Assembly: GCA_029891345.1 (NCBI GenBank)
Contig: CM057002.1
Span: forward strand, 61,680,777 to 61,744,776
Reading direction: 5' to 3'
From: Dryococelus australis
Taxonomy: Eukaryota > Arthropoda > Insecta > Phasmatodea > Phasmatidae
DNA: 64,000 nt
Positions within the stretch are counted from its first letter, which is position 1; every line of letters starts with the position of its first letter. The notes under the pieces were generated by a model. The model was not told the DNA's origin and did not search any database. It saw only the letters and a program-made list of their open reading frames with translations. A program made the position numbers and the translations under genes. This document shows, piece by piece, positions 47,340 to 61,149 of this stretch.

Positions 47340-47627
47340 AAACGAGGTTAAAAAATATTGTAACTGTGAACTATTTCTTACCGGCCATTGCCAACACGTT
47401 GCTGCTCTCGCTGTTGTTAATTCTTTTTTAATACAAAATAAATATAAGTTATGTAAGATACTAAGGTGAAGTTTCATTTATTCAATAATACAGTACTCTA
47501 AAGTTAATCACAGTGTTAAATATTTGTGGAATACAAGTTATTGTAAAAAGAGGTTGACAAATATGCCTAGGGTGATTTTTCAAAGGTTCGTTTCCAAAAG
47601 ACAGAAGAAAGCGTGAATGGACTATAG
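47340..47627 (+). repeat. Dispersed repeat, second member of the pair with 37785-38075
   Basis: Near-identical core to 37785-38075, in the same orientation and about 9.55 kb apart. It sits between the divergent 5' ends of the two BEL/Pao relics. Confidence 0.85.
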
Positions 47628-47769
47628 CCCTCCCTAAAATTGTATTGCCTAATTTTGATTGTAGTCCTCTGGAGTGGTAGAATTCCTCAACTTTATTTCT
47701 TACACTTGTGACTGAATATCCCGAACTGTCTGCAGTTGAGAAATTCACGTATTTGAAAATGTTACTCAC

Positions 47770-50700
47770 TGGCTAACCTTTGAGCATGATACAGGCTTTG
47801 CCAGTATCTGATGTAAATTTTTATGTGGCTTGGAAATTGCTCCTTGGCCAATATGAAAACAAGCGCCTTATGTAGCTGTCCATGTAGAAGCTCTGCTGCA
47901 AGCACCATCTGCTTCAGCAGGTTCTCCAAAAACACTGCGTAATTTATTGACAGTTATTAATGAAAATGTCTCTGCCCATAAGGCACTTGGTGTCCCAGTT
48001 AATCAGTTGGACTTAATCCTTCTTCATATCCTTTGTAAACAGTTGGATACTGTTCTGCACACACAGTGGGAAATGAATGACTCTTACTGAGGATCTTCCA
48101 ACTCTGAGTGCATTCATTACATTCTTTGAAAAGCACTGTAATGTGCAAGAAGCAGTAGCGTGGTCTCAGGCCAAATTTCCTGGTGAGCAATCCCCAAAAC
48201 ACAGCACTTGAGTAACACTATTGAGCTGGAGACAAGGTCGAGGTTATTCGACAAACAGCCTGGTGAGTTCTACACAAGGGTGCTGCATGTGTAGTGACAC
48301 ACACCTTCTATTCAAGTGTTCTCAGTTTCTAAATGGGACCCAAACGATAGGTACAAAATAGTTGAACACAAATTGTGCTTAAGTCGTCTATTGCCATCCC
48401 ATCAAACCAAGAACTGCCATTCACAAACATCATGCCACTGTTATGGTGCCCATCACCATTCGATGCTACATTTTGAGCCGAAGCTGGTAGACAATAGCAT
48501 TCCACCTCCGAATTCTGATGAAAACACCCAGTCTGAGTCAGTTGAGCAGCCTGCCACAGTCTTGTCATCTGTTAGACCTGTAGTTCACAAGTCAACTGCT
48601 ACCATTTTTCTGTCAACTGCTCAAATGCATGCCCTTGATTGTTCAGGAAATGCCCTTTGTCATTCGAGCACTACTTGATACAGCTAGCCAAGCTAGTTTT
48701 ATCACAGAGACTTGTCTTCAGAGGTTGAGGCTGACTAAAGAGAACCCACATGCCCATTCATGGCTTGTTCAGTACACCTGTTAGTGTAGCAAGGTCATAC
48801 ACATCAGTTGTCACTACACATGTTGGATGTCGTGAGAGTCAGTTCGCTCTTGATGTGTTTGTACTTCCATGGTTAACCCATAATCTGCCAAGCTGTCTGC
48901 TGAAGTACGCATGTCTGTGTCTCATCTACAGCTTGCAGACCCTGAGTTTGACGTATCTGGATCTGTAAATTTGCTAATTGGTGCCGCCTTGTTTCCGCAT
49001 CGTGTTACGGGAGGTAAGATTGATGGGTCGCCAGTCACTCTGAACTCAGTTCTAGGGTAAATATTAATGTGCCAGGCCGATACAGAGCTGCCTCTGCAAG
49101 ATATAGCATCCCTGTACATTTCTCTTCTCACTTCACACCCATCCTTGGAGGATGTTGTCAAGAAGTTCTGAAAAGGGATGTATTCTGATTTTACGAGAGA
49201 TTATCTGGCCATGGAGCATATTGAGAAGTTACCAGAGGCTCAAATTCTGCACAATCATACTACATTCCCCGCCACTTTGTGGTCAAACCAAAGAACTCCA
49301 CTATAAAACTACGAGTGGTGTTTGATGCTTCAGCTAATAGTTCTACAGGTATTTCTCGTAATGACATTTTGGTGACAGGCCCCAAGTTTCAGAGAGATGT
49401 TGGTGACCTGTTATTTTACTTTCATCCACATGAGGTTGTTTCGACTGCTGATGTCAAGCAGATGTACAAATAGGTGTCAATCCATCCCATCAGGACTATC
49501 AGCACATTGTTAGGTGATTCTGAGACACAGACCCAGTGCAGGATTATAGGTCAAGGACTGTGACATATGGTATCTAGGAGCACCATTTCTAGCCCTTTGT
49601 ACTCTTGAGTAATTAGCAAAGGATGAGACAGAACGTTTTCCTGTTGCTTCTAGTATTTTGCTCTCAGACGTGTATGTCGATGATGTTACTGGGGCACATT
49701 TGGTTGACTCAGCTCTGGTGATGCAAAAGAAACTCGTTTCTCTTCATGCCAAAAGGGAATTCAGATTAAGAAAATTCATGATTAATCATCGAGAGCTCGT
49801 AAACTGGCTTTCACCTCATGATGAGGTTCTACAGCCATTTGTGTCAGATCAGGACAGTTGTGTTGTCAAAGTCTTAGGCGTACGTCGGAATCCAGTTTCC
49901 GACACATACTCTTACAAAATACAGACCAGTCCCAGTGTTGCAATAAAGTGACCAACTTGTCATATGTTGCCAGAATTTTTAGTCCTCTTGGGTGACTTAC
50001 TCCTCTGCTCTTTCTTTTATTTGCCAAGTACTTGATCCAGATCCTGTGGCTGAATGGTTTAGACTAGGATGCTGAGCCCCAACAGGACATTGTAGACCAT
50101 TGGAGCCAGTTCACCATTCAACTTTCTGTCCTCAGCTACCATTCCTAGGCTGGTTAAAGGCCCATCTGGCTGCAACTACGAGTCTCACAGGTTTGCAGAC
50201 AGTTCTGACATTGGCTACGTAGTAGTTGGCTACTTGCGTACTATCAGTCATGATAGTATTGTCACAATACATTTGTTGGTCAGTGGCACCTGTTAAGGTT
50301 CAGTCATTGCCCCATCTGATGCTCCTGGCTCGCTTTCTGAAACATGTCATTAAAGTGTATGTTCTGGCTGGGAGTGACTCACAGGTACTTCTTCCATGGA
50401 TCAATTTATTCATATCTGCATCAGTTGCATACATTTGTTGCTAACAGTGTCAGCAAAATTCAAGATCTCACTTCACCATCGTGGTGCAAATGCATGTGAT
50501 TTCTGGCCGGCAAATGTTTTGTGTAATGACATCTCTGATCCAGCTATGCTGGATAAGAGGACTACAGTTCTGGGAATCTTTACTTTATCTAATCACCTAG
50601 ATACATTAATCTTGAGATTCAACTGCCTGACTAAGCTGCTATGAGTGACCTATGTATTTCGCTTTGTTCGTAATTGTTGCACTCCATCCACAACTTGCAC

Positions 50701-52010
50701 AATGCAGACCATTGGGTTGAGCAAGTTAGATACGTCAATGCAGTTCTGGCTGTTACATGTCCAAGCAGCTTCCTTTAAAGGTGATTTGGCTGCTCTAAAG
50801 AAGGGTCAATGAAAACTGGTACAGTTTGTTGTCTCATGTGGACTGATCAGGGTGGGCAGAAGACTTCCTCATTCTAACTTGCCTTTTGAGCACAAGCATC
50901 CTGCGTTGCTTCCTAAATTGCACCCATTCACTGAACTGGTGATATGTCACTATCATGAACTCAACCAACATCCGGCATTCAAACACTTTGAAGTATTCTC
51001 AGAGAGAAGTTTTGAATCATTGCAGATAAAAATGGCATTACCAATTGTGCCCATCGCTGTGTAAAATGTTTTAAGGGAAGACCAGCTCCAGCTGTTCCTC
51101 TGATGGGTAACCTTCCATCTATGAGTGTACATCAGGTAAAACCATTCACAAAGGCTGGAGTGGATTATGCTGGTCCCTTCATGAACAAGATGGTTTGGGT
51201 TCATAAAGCAGCTGTGTTAAAAGCATGCAAGTAGGTTTTTGTGTGTTGTACCACCAAGGCTGTATATGTGGAGCTAGCTTCAGGCCTTTCTGCATGTCTT
51301 TATTGCTGCCTATAAACATTTCATTGCCTGCAATCAGCTGAGTGAGTTACAGCACCTTCTTGCATCATCCTTCCACTAAAATGTTGTTGTGGATTCCTTC
51401 TTTTTTATTGGTGTCACCTGGTATTTTAATCCTCCTGCATCCTCTCATTTTGGAGGATTGTGGGAGAGTGGAGTCAAGCTGTTAAGATCCCATCTTAGAC
51501 TTGTTATTGGAGAGCAAAACACTCGCATATGAGGAAATATATGCTGTCTTGGTACGACTGTAAGAAATATATAACTCCTGACCCCTATGTCCTTTAAGTT
51601 CCGATCCCAATGACTTTCGGGCAATCACTCCGGGCCATTTTCTTACTTCTGGGCTTTTAGTTGCCTTGCCATAACCGGACCAAAGACTACTTGTGACATT
51701 GGCAGCTTATTTCACTCCTGTAACAGGATTTGTGGCATCAATGGCACAGAGACAACCTACATACATTGAAGCAGTATGAGAAGTGGCAGGATCAAAGTGC
51801 AAGTCTCACTGTTAACCAACTAGTTTCGGTGAAGGAAGATAGACATCCACCCCTTCCAATCACAACTGGGATGCATCGTAGAACTCCACCTGGAAATGAT
51901 GGAGTGACCAGGATGGCCACAGTGCGTGCTGCCACCAGAACATTTGCTACGCCTTGCAGCGCTAACAAGGCGATGGAAAAAATCAATCATCAAATGTCAT
52001 AAACGCAACC
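47770..52010 (+). pseudogene. BEL/Pao retrotransposon relic 2 (gag to integrase and C-terminal domain)
   Basis: In order: a gag with LRNLLTVINENVSAHKALG and an LDLILLHILCKQLDTVLHTQ-type segment (about 47920-48070); Cys/His knuckle remnants (about 48370-48480); an aspartic protease LLDTASQASFITET (about 48668); RT blocks LRVVFDASANSSTGISRND (49306) and YVDDV at 49673-49687; an integrase zinc-binding segment HPFTELVICHYHELNQHP (about 50910); an integrase core KPFTKAGVDYAGPF (about 51137); and the WHRDNLHTLKQYEKWQ type C-terminal domain (51745). Frames are interrupted repeatedly. The sequence is clearly different from relic 1, so it is a separate family. LTRs were not identified. Confidence 0.88.
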
Positions 52011-54422
52011 AACAGTGAAGAAAGGGGAAATATTTTGAAGCAGAATTTAAAGCAATATTTTTCATTATGTTACTCATAAAAACAAATGTGTAGTTTGGTA
52101 GAACTTTCAATATATTGATATCTTTCAATAATACACCAATATTATAATAATTCTTTTGGACAAAATACATTAAATCAATACCTTCCATATTTTCGAAATT
52201 ATTTTTGCGTGGTGCAAAAATTAAGAAAGCCATAATTAATAGTAAATTTATATAAAATACACAAAAAACCTCATATATGAATTAAAACTGCAGTAATATA
52301 TTTAAATACTTCATACATGAGAAAATATATTTCCAGAACGTCCACCCTTCTTGATACAATTCTAAGATCATTCTGTATGTCAGCAAACACCATTAAAACT
52401 CTGACATTTATGGTAGCGAGTAGAGTACATTTTTCTTTTCCATCTTTGGGCGATGACATAAGATAAAAAAAATTTTCAAACATTTTTGACCTTCATTTTG
52501 GGCTGACTTGAGTTTCCACATCATTTTAAAAACAGCCCTTTTTAGAATTGTTCTTTCCGTGAACTTTATGAATTTCGCAACATTACGTTAAGTCTCACAA
52601 TTACATGACGCTCACAAAAGACTATTTGCCTTTGTATGACTTCATTAAGATTTGGTCAACATTTTTGGGCATTTCCTTATACAAAACTTTGCCAAGGCTG
52701 ATATTTTGACATTGTACTAAAATGTTCTCAAAACTACCTTGTAATTTAAAGTTATGCCTACTCAATACAATGTACATAACATTTGCAAAGTTCGTTTTTA
52801 GTGCTACCAAACTGTGAACCACTCAGACGCCATCTCTCCTAACTACCAACCAGAAAGGCGTTGTATTACATTTTACAAATTATACAAGTACTTAACTGTT
52901 TTTTCCCCAGGAGTCTACTTGCCTCGAGTCTACTTGCATTTTAAAGTTCAGCCCCTTCCAAGAATACGGGCTCAGAAAAAGAAAGTTTTCCACCAATTTT
53001 AAATCCGCCATCAGAATGGATGGCTTATTCTCAATATCAGTAAATTCCTGGAAAAACACACTCAAGTGGCGCCGCCTTTTTCGTAAGTGACGTGTGTGCA
53101 GTGCTGCAGGCGACAGTGCTGCTTACCAGGTGGAGACTTGAGGAAACACAGCCAGCCGTGCTAGTCAGCTGTTTGCCAGGCCGCCGGCTTGACGTGTTGC
53201 TCGGGCACCCGCGGATGGTGCACTTGCTCCATTGCCATTTTATTGACTGTGTCACTTCACGTCTTTTTCAATTGGTGTTTTTGATGCACCAACATGCAGT
53301 TATAAAGGTAATAACAATTGATTGTACACATTTTTTTTAGAATTCTTGCCAAAGTTTAGACACTTTTTACTGTCAAAATCTACGTAGATTTCTTGAAGCC
53401 GAACGGGAACATGATATAGCCCAGGTGATATAGGACAGGTTCTTCGGGCCGACAGGGAGTTTTTGGTAGCAAAAATGAGACCACCTGTTTCATCTTTGAC
53501 CCTTTGAAGGAAACTTCTGGTGAAGATCCTCGAAGCAGCAGCAACAGCCAGGAATCCTGTCGAAAATGGCCAGCTTTCGGCCAGACTCCCGACCATCTCC
53601 TCTCCAGGAACACCATCAGACATGGTCAAAACTTTTCTCTCAGCTTCCAAGCTGGGAACAAAACAAAACAACTTCTGGCAGTATCCTAGTAGCCTCTCTC
53701 AACGGGAAAGATATATATAAACTCCTGGGAAACACCTGAACTTTATCCAACCCTAACTTATTGTATGGAGTGGTCATTCCATGTTCACATACAAACACGT
53801 CATCTTATATACAAAATGAGCATGAAACACTAGAAAGAAAAAAAAATGAGTATGAAACTTCTTACAAGCTACATGAAGATGAAAACCTTATAATGAAAAA
53901 TTGGCATGAACAGACAGGATGGTTCCAGGTGTCAAACCAGATCTAAAAACAAAATTCCTAAAATCTCAATGGTGACACATCCTGATGATACTAATGATAC
54001 AGAAGTAAACAACATATCACTAACATTATACAAAACCCTATACACCCCCAAGGAGAAAAAATTCTGGTCCACATTTAAGATGACACATTATCAACACCAG
54101 AACTTTTCTTCAATTGAGACAAGTGAGCTTTATTAACACTCCCAGGATTCTTACAGTCCTTCAACAATACTGTTACTGGTGTCAAAAATCTCGTAATGAT
54201 GAAAGGTCACACAAATTTAGGGGCTAATTTATCACTAAACTGTGCTAACTTATTACTTAAGAAATGTGCTTCTAGAAGCATTATATCTCCAACCTTTAAG
54301 GAAAACAAACCTTTATTTTTATCATAGTGACCAGCTAATGTTGAGTGATATTGTTACAGCGGGGGGATGGGGGGCAACCCACCTCCGGATTATTCAAAAA
54401 GAGCTTGGACTATCCAGAAGCC

Positions 54423-54425
<3 letters not shown>
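52011..54425. other. Intron, mostly AT-rich, GC-rich patch at about 53060-53240
   Basis: The patch at 53060-53240 has several CpGs (GGCGCCGCC, CCGCCGGC) but no recognised gene or repeat partner. A second unassigned patch lies at 53400-53700. The remainder is AT-rich. Confidence 0.4.

Positions 54426-54474
<49 letters not shown>
54426..54474. repeat. (AT)n microsatellite
   Basis: About 48 bp of alternating AT following GAAGCCCTAA. Confidence 0.97.
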
Positions 54475-54479
<5 letters not shown>

Positions 54480-55683
54480 GCTGACTTGTTGCTCAGATTC
54501 AAAAACAACCCAGAATTGACTGAATAACATAATCTAGGTAGTCGCTGAAAGACACTGCAGGGTAGAGCACTATTATCTTAGCCAAATCAAGAGATGTACT
54601 CTGGAAACGCTTCATGTCAGTTAAGTCAGCAGCGATGTGTGTTCAGAGCATGGCAGAGTACTCTATGAACTAGTTTTACCATCAGGTCTACTGTAGTAGC
54701 CCTTAACACCGAGTGAATGATCAACAAAACCATATACTTAAAACTAATCCACTTTATATGTGTTACTCTATCACAGAGAGGAGAAGTTCCTACTGAATTG
54801 AGCTTCAGTTGGTGCAAATGTAGGAATAATTTACAAAAGTTAAATAATTTAAATACCAGAAGTTTAAATTGACACTGAATATTTATTCAGAATTAAAACA
54901 AAGTTAATAACAGTGCTATTAAACATGACTACAACTCATCCTAACATGTTACATCTACCAGGAACCACAACCATAGATTGTTCCCATGCAGGGACAGTTA
55001 CAGACATATGGTATTTTCCTGCTATACCAGACCCTACTTCCTCTCATTACTCACGTAGTATCTACGTATCCAGAGGAAGGGTCAAACACAGCACATTATT
55101 CACGAATGCGCACAGAATTGCCCTGCCTCAACTGGCTAAGGTGGTAGTAAAAAAATATTGCAGTACTGCCCACGACAGACTTCGTACCAAGCCCCCAGTG
55201 TACTCGACCAGTGCTAGTCTCTAGTAGAAAGCAGACTCATTCACAGTAATTGAGTATCTGAGCATGCCTGAGCTTGCGCTCACCAAAATTTGTCATTGAC
55301 TAGTCTTAAGCGACATGCATCAAGTGCCTTTCTGGCACCCAACATGGGGCATGAGCGTAAATAACTGTTAATAAGTGAAAGCGGGACCAGGTCAGAACAG
55401 AACAGCCCGAGAGAAATAGTAGCCGGGACCGAATAAACCAGACTTTGAGGAGTCTTGAAACACCTCGTGGCATCCAAGCCAATAGGATGTCTGACAGCGA
55501 AGGCAGTGCTACAGAGCCACAAGCCAATGAATGGCTAGCACACTGGGTGTTATCTGAATTATAACATAATATTTTGAGCTATGTTGGTACCTAAAGTTCA
55601 TTGGAGGGGTCTATCTCTACTGCTTCAAGGTTAATACTCCATCTCCTGCTCTTGGTGAGCATCCTTGTTTTCCTTTTCAGTCA
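54475..55683. other. Unassigned intron sequence
   Basis: A 103-codon frame (54913-55224) and a GC-moderate patch (55250-55530) show no motif I know. They may be old elements. Confidence 0.35.
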
Positions 55684-55932
55684 GAGGCCACGGTGGTATA
55701 GTGGTTAGACTACTCGCCTCCCACCAAGCTCCAAGGCAAACCAGGTTTGATTCTCTGCGGAATTGCCCCCGGATTTTTGCATGTTGGAATTATCCAGATG
55801 ATGCCACTGGTCGACAGGTTTTCTTCAGGATATACCGTATTTCCTCTGCCTTTGCATTCTGGTGCTTCTCCTGACTCACCTGGCTTCACCTTCATTGGCT
55901 CTCAAGACCTCAATTTTAAAAGTTGCCCAAAT
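55684..55932 (+). mobile_element. tRNA-derived SINE, second copy
   Basis: The head GGCCACGGTGGTATAGTGG (A box at 55694-55704) and B box GGTTTGATTCT (55744-55754) are correctly spaced. The head resembles a glycine-type tRNA. The body ends ACCTTCATTGGCTCTCAAG ACCTC, matching the 3' part of the minus-strand SINE at 29974-30215. It runs directly into the long CT repeat, which acts as its 3' tail. Confidence 0.85.
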
Positions 55933-56433
<501 letters not shown>

Positions 56434-58642
56434 CTTTGATGGGTTGTTCGTGAATAATTTGTTAAATATTAACTAAACACTGAGTTAATGAAATCCTCCT
56501 ATCCGTTTGCTACAAAACGAATGAAGTCTTTTGATTTGGTTGAAAAGTAAAACATAAGATGAAATAACGTTAAATGTGGAAGGAAGGAAGAATCAGAAAG
56601 TCTGATTCATTCGTTAAAGAATCCGGAGTCAAATAGTCATAATATCTTATAGAGCATCTGCAAAGAGAGGGGATGGCCTTTACAACAAGCATCATGTAGT
56701 ACTTTCTCTCTCTTCTAATAGATACTGCCTGTATGCCCAACATTTTGTAACTTTGCACCAGACACCACCAAGTAGTAGTTTAGAATTTCATAGTTCACAT
56801 ACCCATACACAAAATATTCCGTGAAAATAAAATAAAAAGTCCTTTAAAAATTGTTTTAACTAAAAGAATAACAGATATAGAGACTGTGTAAATGGAGAAA
56901 GAGCCAAAAACGAGAAGCAGAGAAAACAAATACCCGAAAGGGAGAGCGAGTCATGAGACTAAAGAACTGCAGTACAAGAGAATGAAAATAATGAAAGGAA
57001 CTATTCTTTTCAATGAATCGTTTCACTGAACTGATGCAAGCAAATTTATTCGTCCAGCTGAATCGTTCTGCCCATCACTGATATATTAGCCTGGTAGATA
57101 GCATGTAGGAGATTTTGTCATGGACTGAAGTCAATCTTCAGGGGCCGCTGACACCCCAGTTCCTTGTCGTTTGCCCCACAAGGCAGTAGGCCCCGGTTCT
57201 TACCAAGGTCATTCTGTAGGGTGGCCAGGTAGCTTATGAAGATGTTCGCTAACTCCTTTTGTTGCTTACGGTCAGGACAGCTACTGAGTGAGGTTTTGTA
57301 GTGTTACAAAACATTGAACTTGCATCTGTGAGGACACAGGTTAGGTTTGATTTCCATATAGGCGATTCTGATTTTGACTTTGTAGAGTTTTCCAATATCG
57401 CTCAATGGAAATGCTGGGACGATTCCTTAATTCAAGCCCTGACAATTTTCTTGCTCATTTCTGAATGTCTAGAGTCCTCCTACTAAACCATTGTCGCTAT
57501 TTGGGGCACTCAAAACACGTGATAAATCATAAAATAAGATAGTTCCTAATGCCATTCCGTAGTGACTTGTGTCGAGCAACCAGCTGCAGTCAGATGAGGT
57601 GGTGACCTATGTAGTGTGTTTGTAGTTAATGGATGGCTCCAAGCTAGGGGTTGCATGTGCACCAACTGCAACAACACTGTTTCTTGGTGGCTCTCGTAAG
57701 CTTAGCACTGTGGAACTGTTCCAGATACTTGTCACCTCGTGCTGACTGTTTTGGGTCTGAGCTGGGTAATATGCTTTCTTTCGTTCAGACTATGGCCACA
57801 TTATGTGCCTTTGACCTCTCTGTTTGCTACAAAGCATTTGAGATAGGATGTGGGTAAAGTACATACAGCAGGACACACTCCAAAGATATGACAGGATACA
57901 GTGACAGATATCAGACCTTACTCACCTTGTCTTATTCCTGACTGCTCTCACTCACGACAGCCAAGCTCCTGAAATGAAATGTCACGTAATGTGTCTGTCA
58001 CGATTCCAAGGAAATTCAGCTGTGAACCCGGCTAGCAGAAACCTACCTCGTCAGAAGTGTGCCTGCTAAAGTCCAAATGAGGATTTTAGTTGAATAGCTT
58101 TGTAGCCACAAAGCGTGCGGGAACACTAGGCGCACAGGCACTGGGTGTACAGGAAAAATAAAGCTAAAAATTATTATATCCACCTAGCAAGTCACTGAAC
58201 AAGGAATGGTTTAATTACATTTCTTTGCTTTACATCATAACTTTGTTAACTACTCTAAAACATAGATTTGCTAGTCGAGACTCCACAGGAATAATGTTAC
58301 CTCATCAATCTAAGGCAGGTCTTAAATAGTTTACAGATTTGTCACAATGCTGGTTGTGACTGACGACATAATAGGTACACAATAATTATTTGGTACTGTA
58401 CTTTTTACATCAAATCAACTTGTGTATTTTTATTTTTACTCTTTAATATTCTGTGATTTAAATTATGTTGTTTCAGGTGAATGTGTGTGTGTATTTTGTT
58501 GGGGTGGCAAAACATAGTTTCTAATCAATTTTGTACCATTTTGTGCTGTTATAGTAGGTATTTTTATAGTAAAAGTATTATTTATAATTTATGAGACTGT
58601 TAATTTTTCAATATTTCAATTGGGCTTGTGGTACTGTAACAG
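56434..58642. other. Intron leading to the last visible GGA exon
   Basis: Mixed composition, no paired repeats or domains recognised. It ends with the acceptor CTTGTGGTACTGTAACAG. Confidence 0.45.
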
Positions 58643-58753
58643 AGCTGTAAGCTCCGCCTCCAGCCACCATCTGGCTCTGATTTGCCAGCGTTCAACCCAT
58701 TCCTCCCACCGGCAGCTATCACACAGGTGATGCTTATCGCCAATCCTAACAAG
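58643..58753 (+). CDS. GGA: GGA clathrin adaptor, internal exon (gamma-ear domain, second part)
   Basis: This 111-nt phase-0 exon (37 codons) lies between a CTGTAACAG acceptor and an AAG|GTAGGT donor. It begins in the frame left by the exon ending at 32650. Its product includes LRLQPPSGSDLPAFNPFLPP and AITQVMLIANPNK, matching the conserved core of the GAE domain (the LQPPSGxxLPAFNP and AITQVxLxANPxK blocks). It contains no ATG-initiated frame of its own, so simple ORF listing misses it; I found it by looking for the missing part of the domain. The last coding exon (final beta strands and stop) was not found in the 5.2 kb that follow and is presumably downstream of the window. The intron before it is 25,992 bp. 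Confidence 0.92.
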
Positions 58754-61149
58754 GTAGGTGTTAGAACTTGAAGCATACTATACATAGTTAAATTATTTGA
58801 TAGTTTCTTTTATTACTAAATCAATAATATTCTTACAGTAGTGCAAAAAGAAACGCCACATCAACATCAAAAAAATTTGTCCCATAGGAAACTTGTACAT
58901 ATTATTTGTAATTTTTATGCAAACTGTTACTCATTGGCTGCTAGTTACCCAAAATTCAAAAGTAACACAAAAAAGGTATCGAAAACTCTGCAGAACATGA
59001 AGCGTAATAAGCCAGCTACATGAAGTGTACTTATCATATTACAAAATAATTTGTGTTTTCAAATTAAAGTGATGATTTTGTCTAACATTTAAATTTAAAT
59101 TGTTGTGTTGGGTACAATGATAAAATTGTTTAATACTGCACCTGTTGTGTTCATCGTTTAAAAGTAAAAGGTGATGTAGTCTCTCAGTCTTTTTTGTTAT
59201 TCCCAAAATAATTAATGTATAATATTTATACCTTGCTTAAATGGTACATCATTTATAATTTAAGAATATTTGTCAACATGATTTTTTTGGTTAATGGTTG
59301 CATACAAAAGTTTATTTATCATGTGTCAGTTGATGGCTGAGTGAATGTTATGGACTTTTGAATATAATTTGATTATTTAATAGACAATGCATAATAATTA
59401 GCTTGTAACACGAGAATTACTGTATTTTTAAATAAACTTCCAACAGATGTTAATTAGTACTGAACGTGACTCTGTTCCCAGCACAGCGTACATAGATGGA
59501 CTGCACTTAATGTTGGTTTTGTTGTATTAGTAGGTGATAACTGTAGCTTCAATAATTTATAATAATACCCTTTATTTGTAATTTATTTTATTCAGACTCT
59601 ATAGCTTCTACTTTTACAGTATATTCAATTATGTAATGTTAATTTCTACAAATTAAAATTTTCTATGTCATTATCATTTAAAGTTAGTAAAAACTATATT
59701 GAAAGCAGTTTTAAGAAATTTTAATTTATGGTAATAGCTTATGTAATTGTATGAAAACAAATTGAACAAATTTTGATATGCTTACTAAAAGTAAAAAGTA
59801 GACTAAAACCTCTTACCTGGAAATTATGAGACTAAAATAGACGAAAACAGTGATACACAAATTATATTGTTTAGTGTAAAATTTTTTTTGAGTTAATCGT
59901 AAAAACACTTACTACATGTAAACACCAACAGTTTTAATCTAAAGTAAAGTACATAGGTACAACAGGAATTAATAACTTATTCTGTATCATATTTTAGTAA
60001 TACACAGTTATGTATACCATGGTTTATAAGACAGTTACAATGGACTAAGTCCACTGTCAAAAATAAGTAAAAAAGTGGCCTACAACTCAGAGAATTTCAG
60101 GTGGCTCTCTCAGTGGATGTGTTGCTTATCAAGGTGTTTTCTTTTAGGGTTTTCAGTAGTAAAGGCTCTCAAAATTGTGATTTTTTTACACACACACACA
60201 CACACACACGTGCATGCGCATGGATGTGTAAAACAAGTTACAGCTGACTAACATCACACTTACGAGATGTCTGTGTGTGTCCATATAGTAAGTAGGGAAC
60301 AGGATTTTTTTTTTATCGCAGAAAGTGGTATTTTATTTATTTATTTTCCCCCCTCCCAGTATTTTCATGTAACTAATGTTTTCATCTTTATTATCTTCTG
60401 AACACAAGCATTCATAAAAATTAATTCATTAAGGAGTGTTATAAAACAATGTTTTTAACAGACAAAAAAGTAATTATTGATACATGTCCTTAGTCATGTA
60501 GGTATGGTACATTTGTGAAAGTTTACAAACACTAGACCATAGTAAAAATGGTATACAAAACATGGTACTTTAATTTGCTTTTTTTTTTTTTAATAATGTA
60601 ACAGACTAGTAAAAGGTTTCTTGGCCGAGTCTTTACCTTTTACAGTAGTGTGTTCGCCTCTGAGAACATGCAGACTTTTTAAATTTATTTTTTAAACTTT
60701 TCCAGTACACGTAATGTAACCACGGATGCTCTCACACCGGATCTTAGCATCCCTTGTGTTGCTTTCTCAAAAGCACAGTCTGGCATATCTAGTTGAGATT
60801 ACATGAAAAAATATTGCACGTGGAAAATATTTATTAATTTTTTTGTCATTAGTTGACAGTCAGATTTATGTATATATGTCTAAATAAAATAGCCTGCAAA
60901 AATACATGGAAAAGAAAATTTTTGGAAAATTATTTTTTCTCTACAAAAATGTGTGGTCGGCTTATTTCCAAGTCCTGTATTTGAGGTCGTCTAGTTTTGA
61001 GTACTTTGACGTATGATGCTTCCTGCTAATAATTGTTATTGACTCTGCACCATCACGTGCGCGTCACTGGCTCCCAAGGGAATTGAACCCTGACTGGCCG
61101 CCTCCAAAGCCAGCACCCATGTAATGATAGGAAGTCACGTCATCACCCC
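58754..61149. other. AT-rich intron after the last visible GGA exon
   Basis: I looked for the terminal GAE exon here and did not find it. A CA repeat lies at 60188-60209. A B-box-like GGGTTCAATTCCC occurs on the minus strand near 61085 without a convincing A box. Confidence 0.5.

Noticed and set aside
44110-52010. Host protease or integrase-like genes
   Set aside because: The order gag-protease-RT-RNase H-integrase with many stops shows dead BEL/Pao elements.
55684-55760. A functional glycine-type tRNA gene
   Set aside because: A and B boxes are present, but the acceptor stem does not close and the anticodon arm is irregular. The 3' body matches a SINE.
57301-57857. Short open frames at 57301-57486 and 57651-57857 as further GGA exons
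   Set aside because: Neither resembles the ear domain, and the true next exon lies at 58643.
61065-61110. tRNA gene on the minus strand suggested by GGGTTCAATTCCC
   Set aside because: There is no matching A box or cloverleaf upstream; at best it is a SINE fragment.
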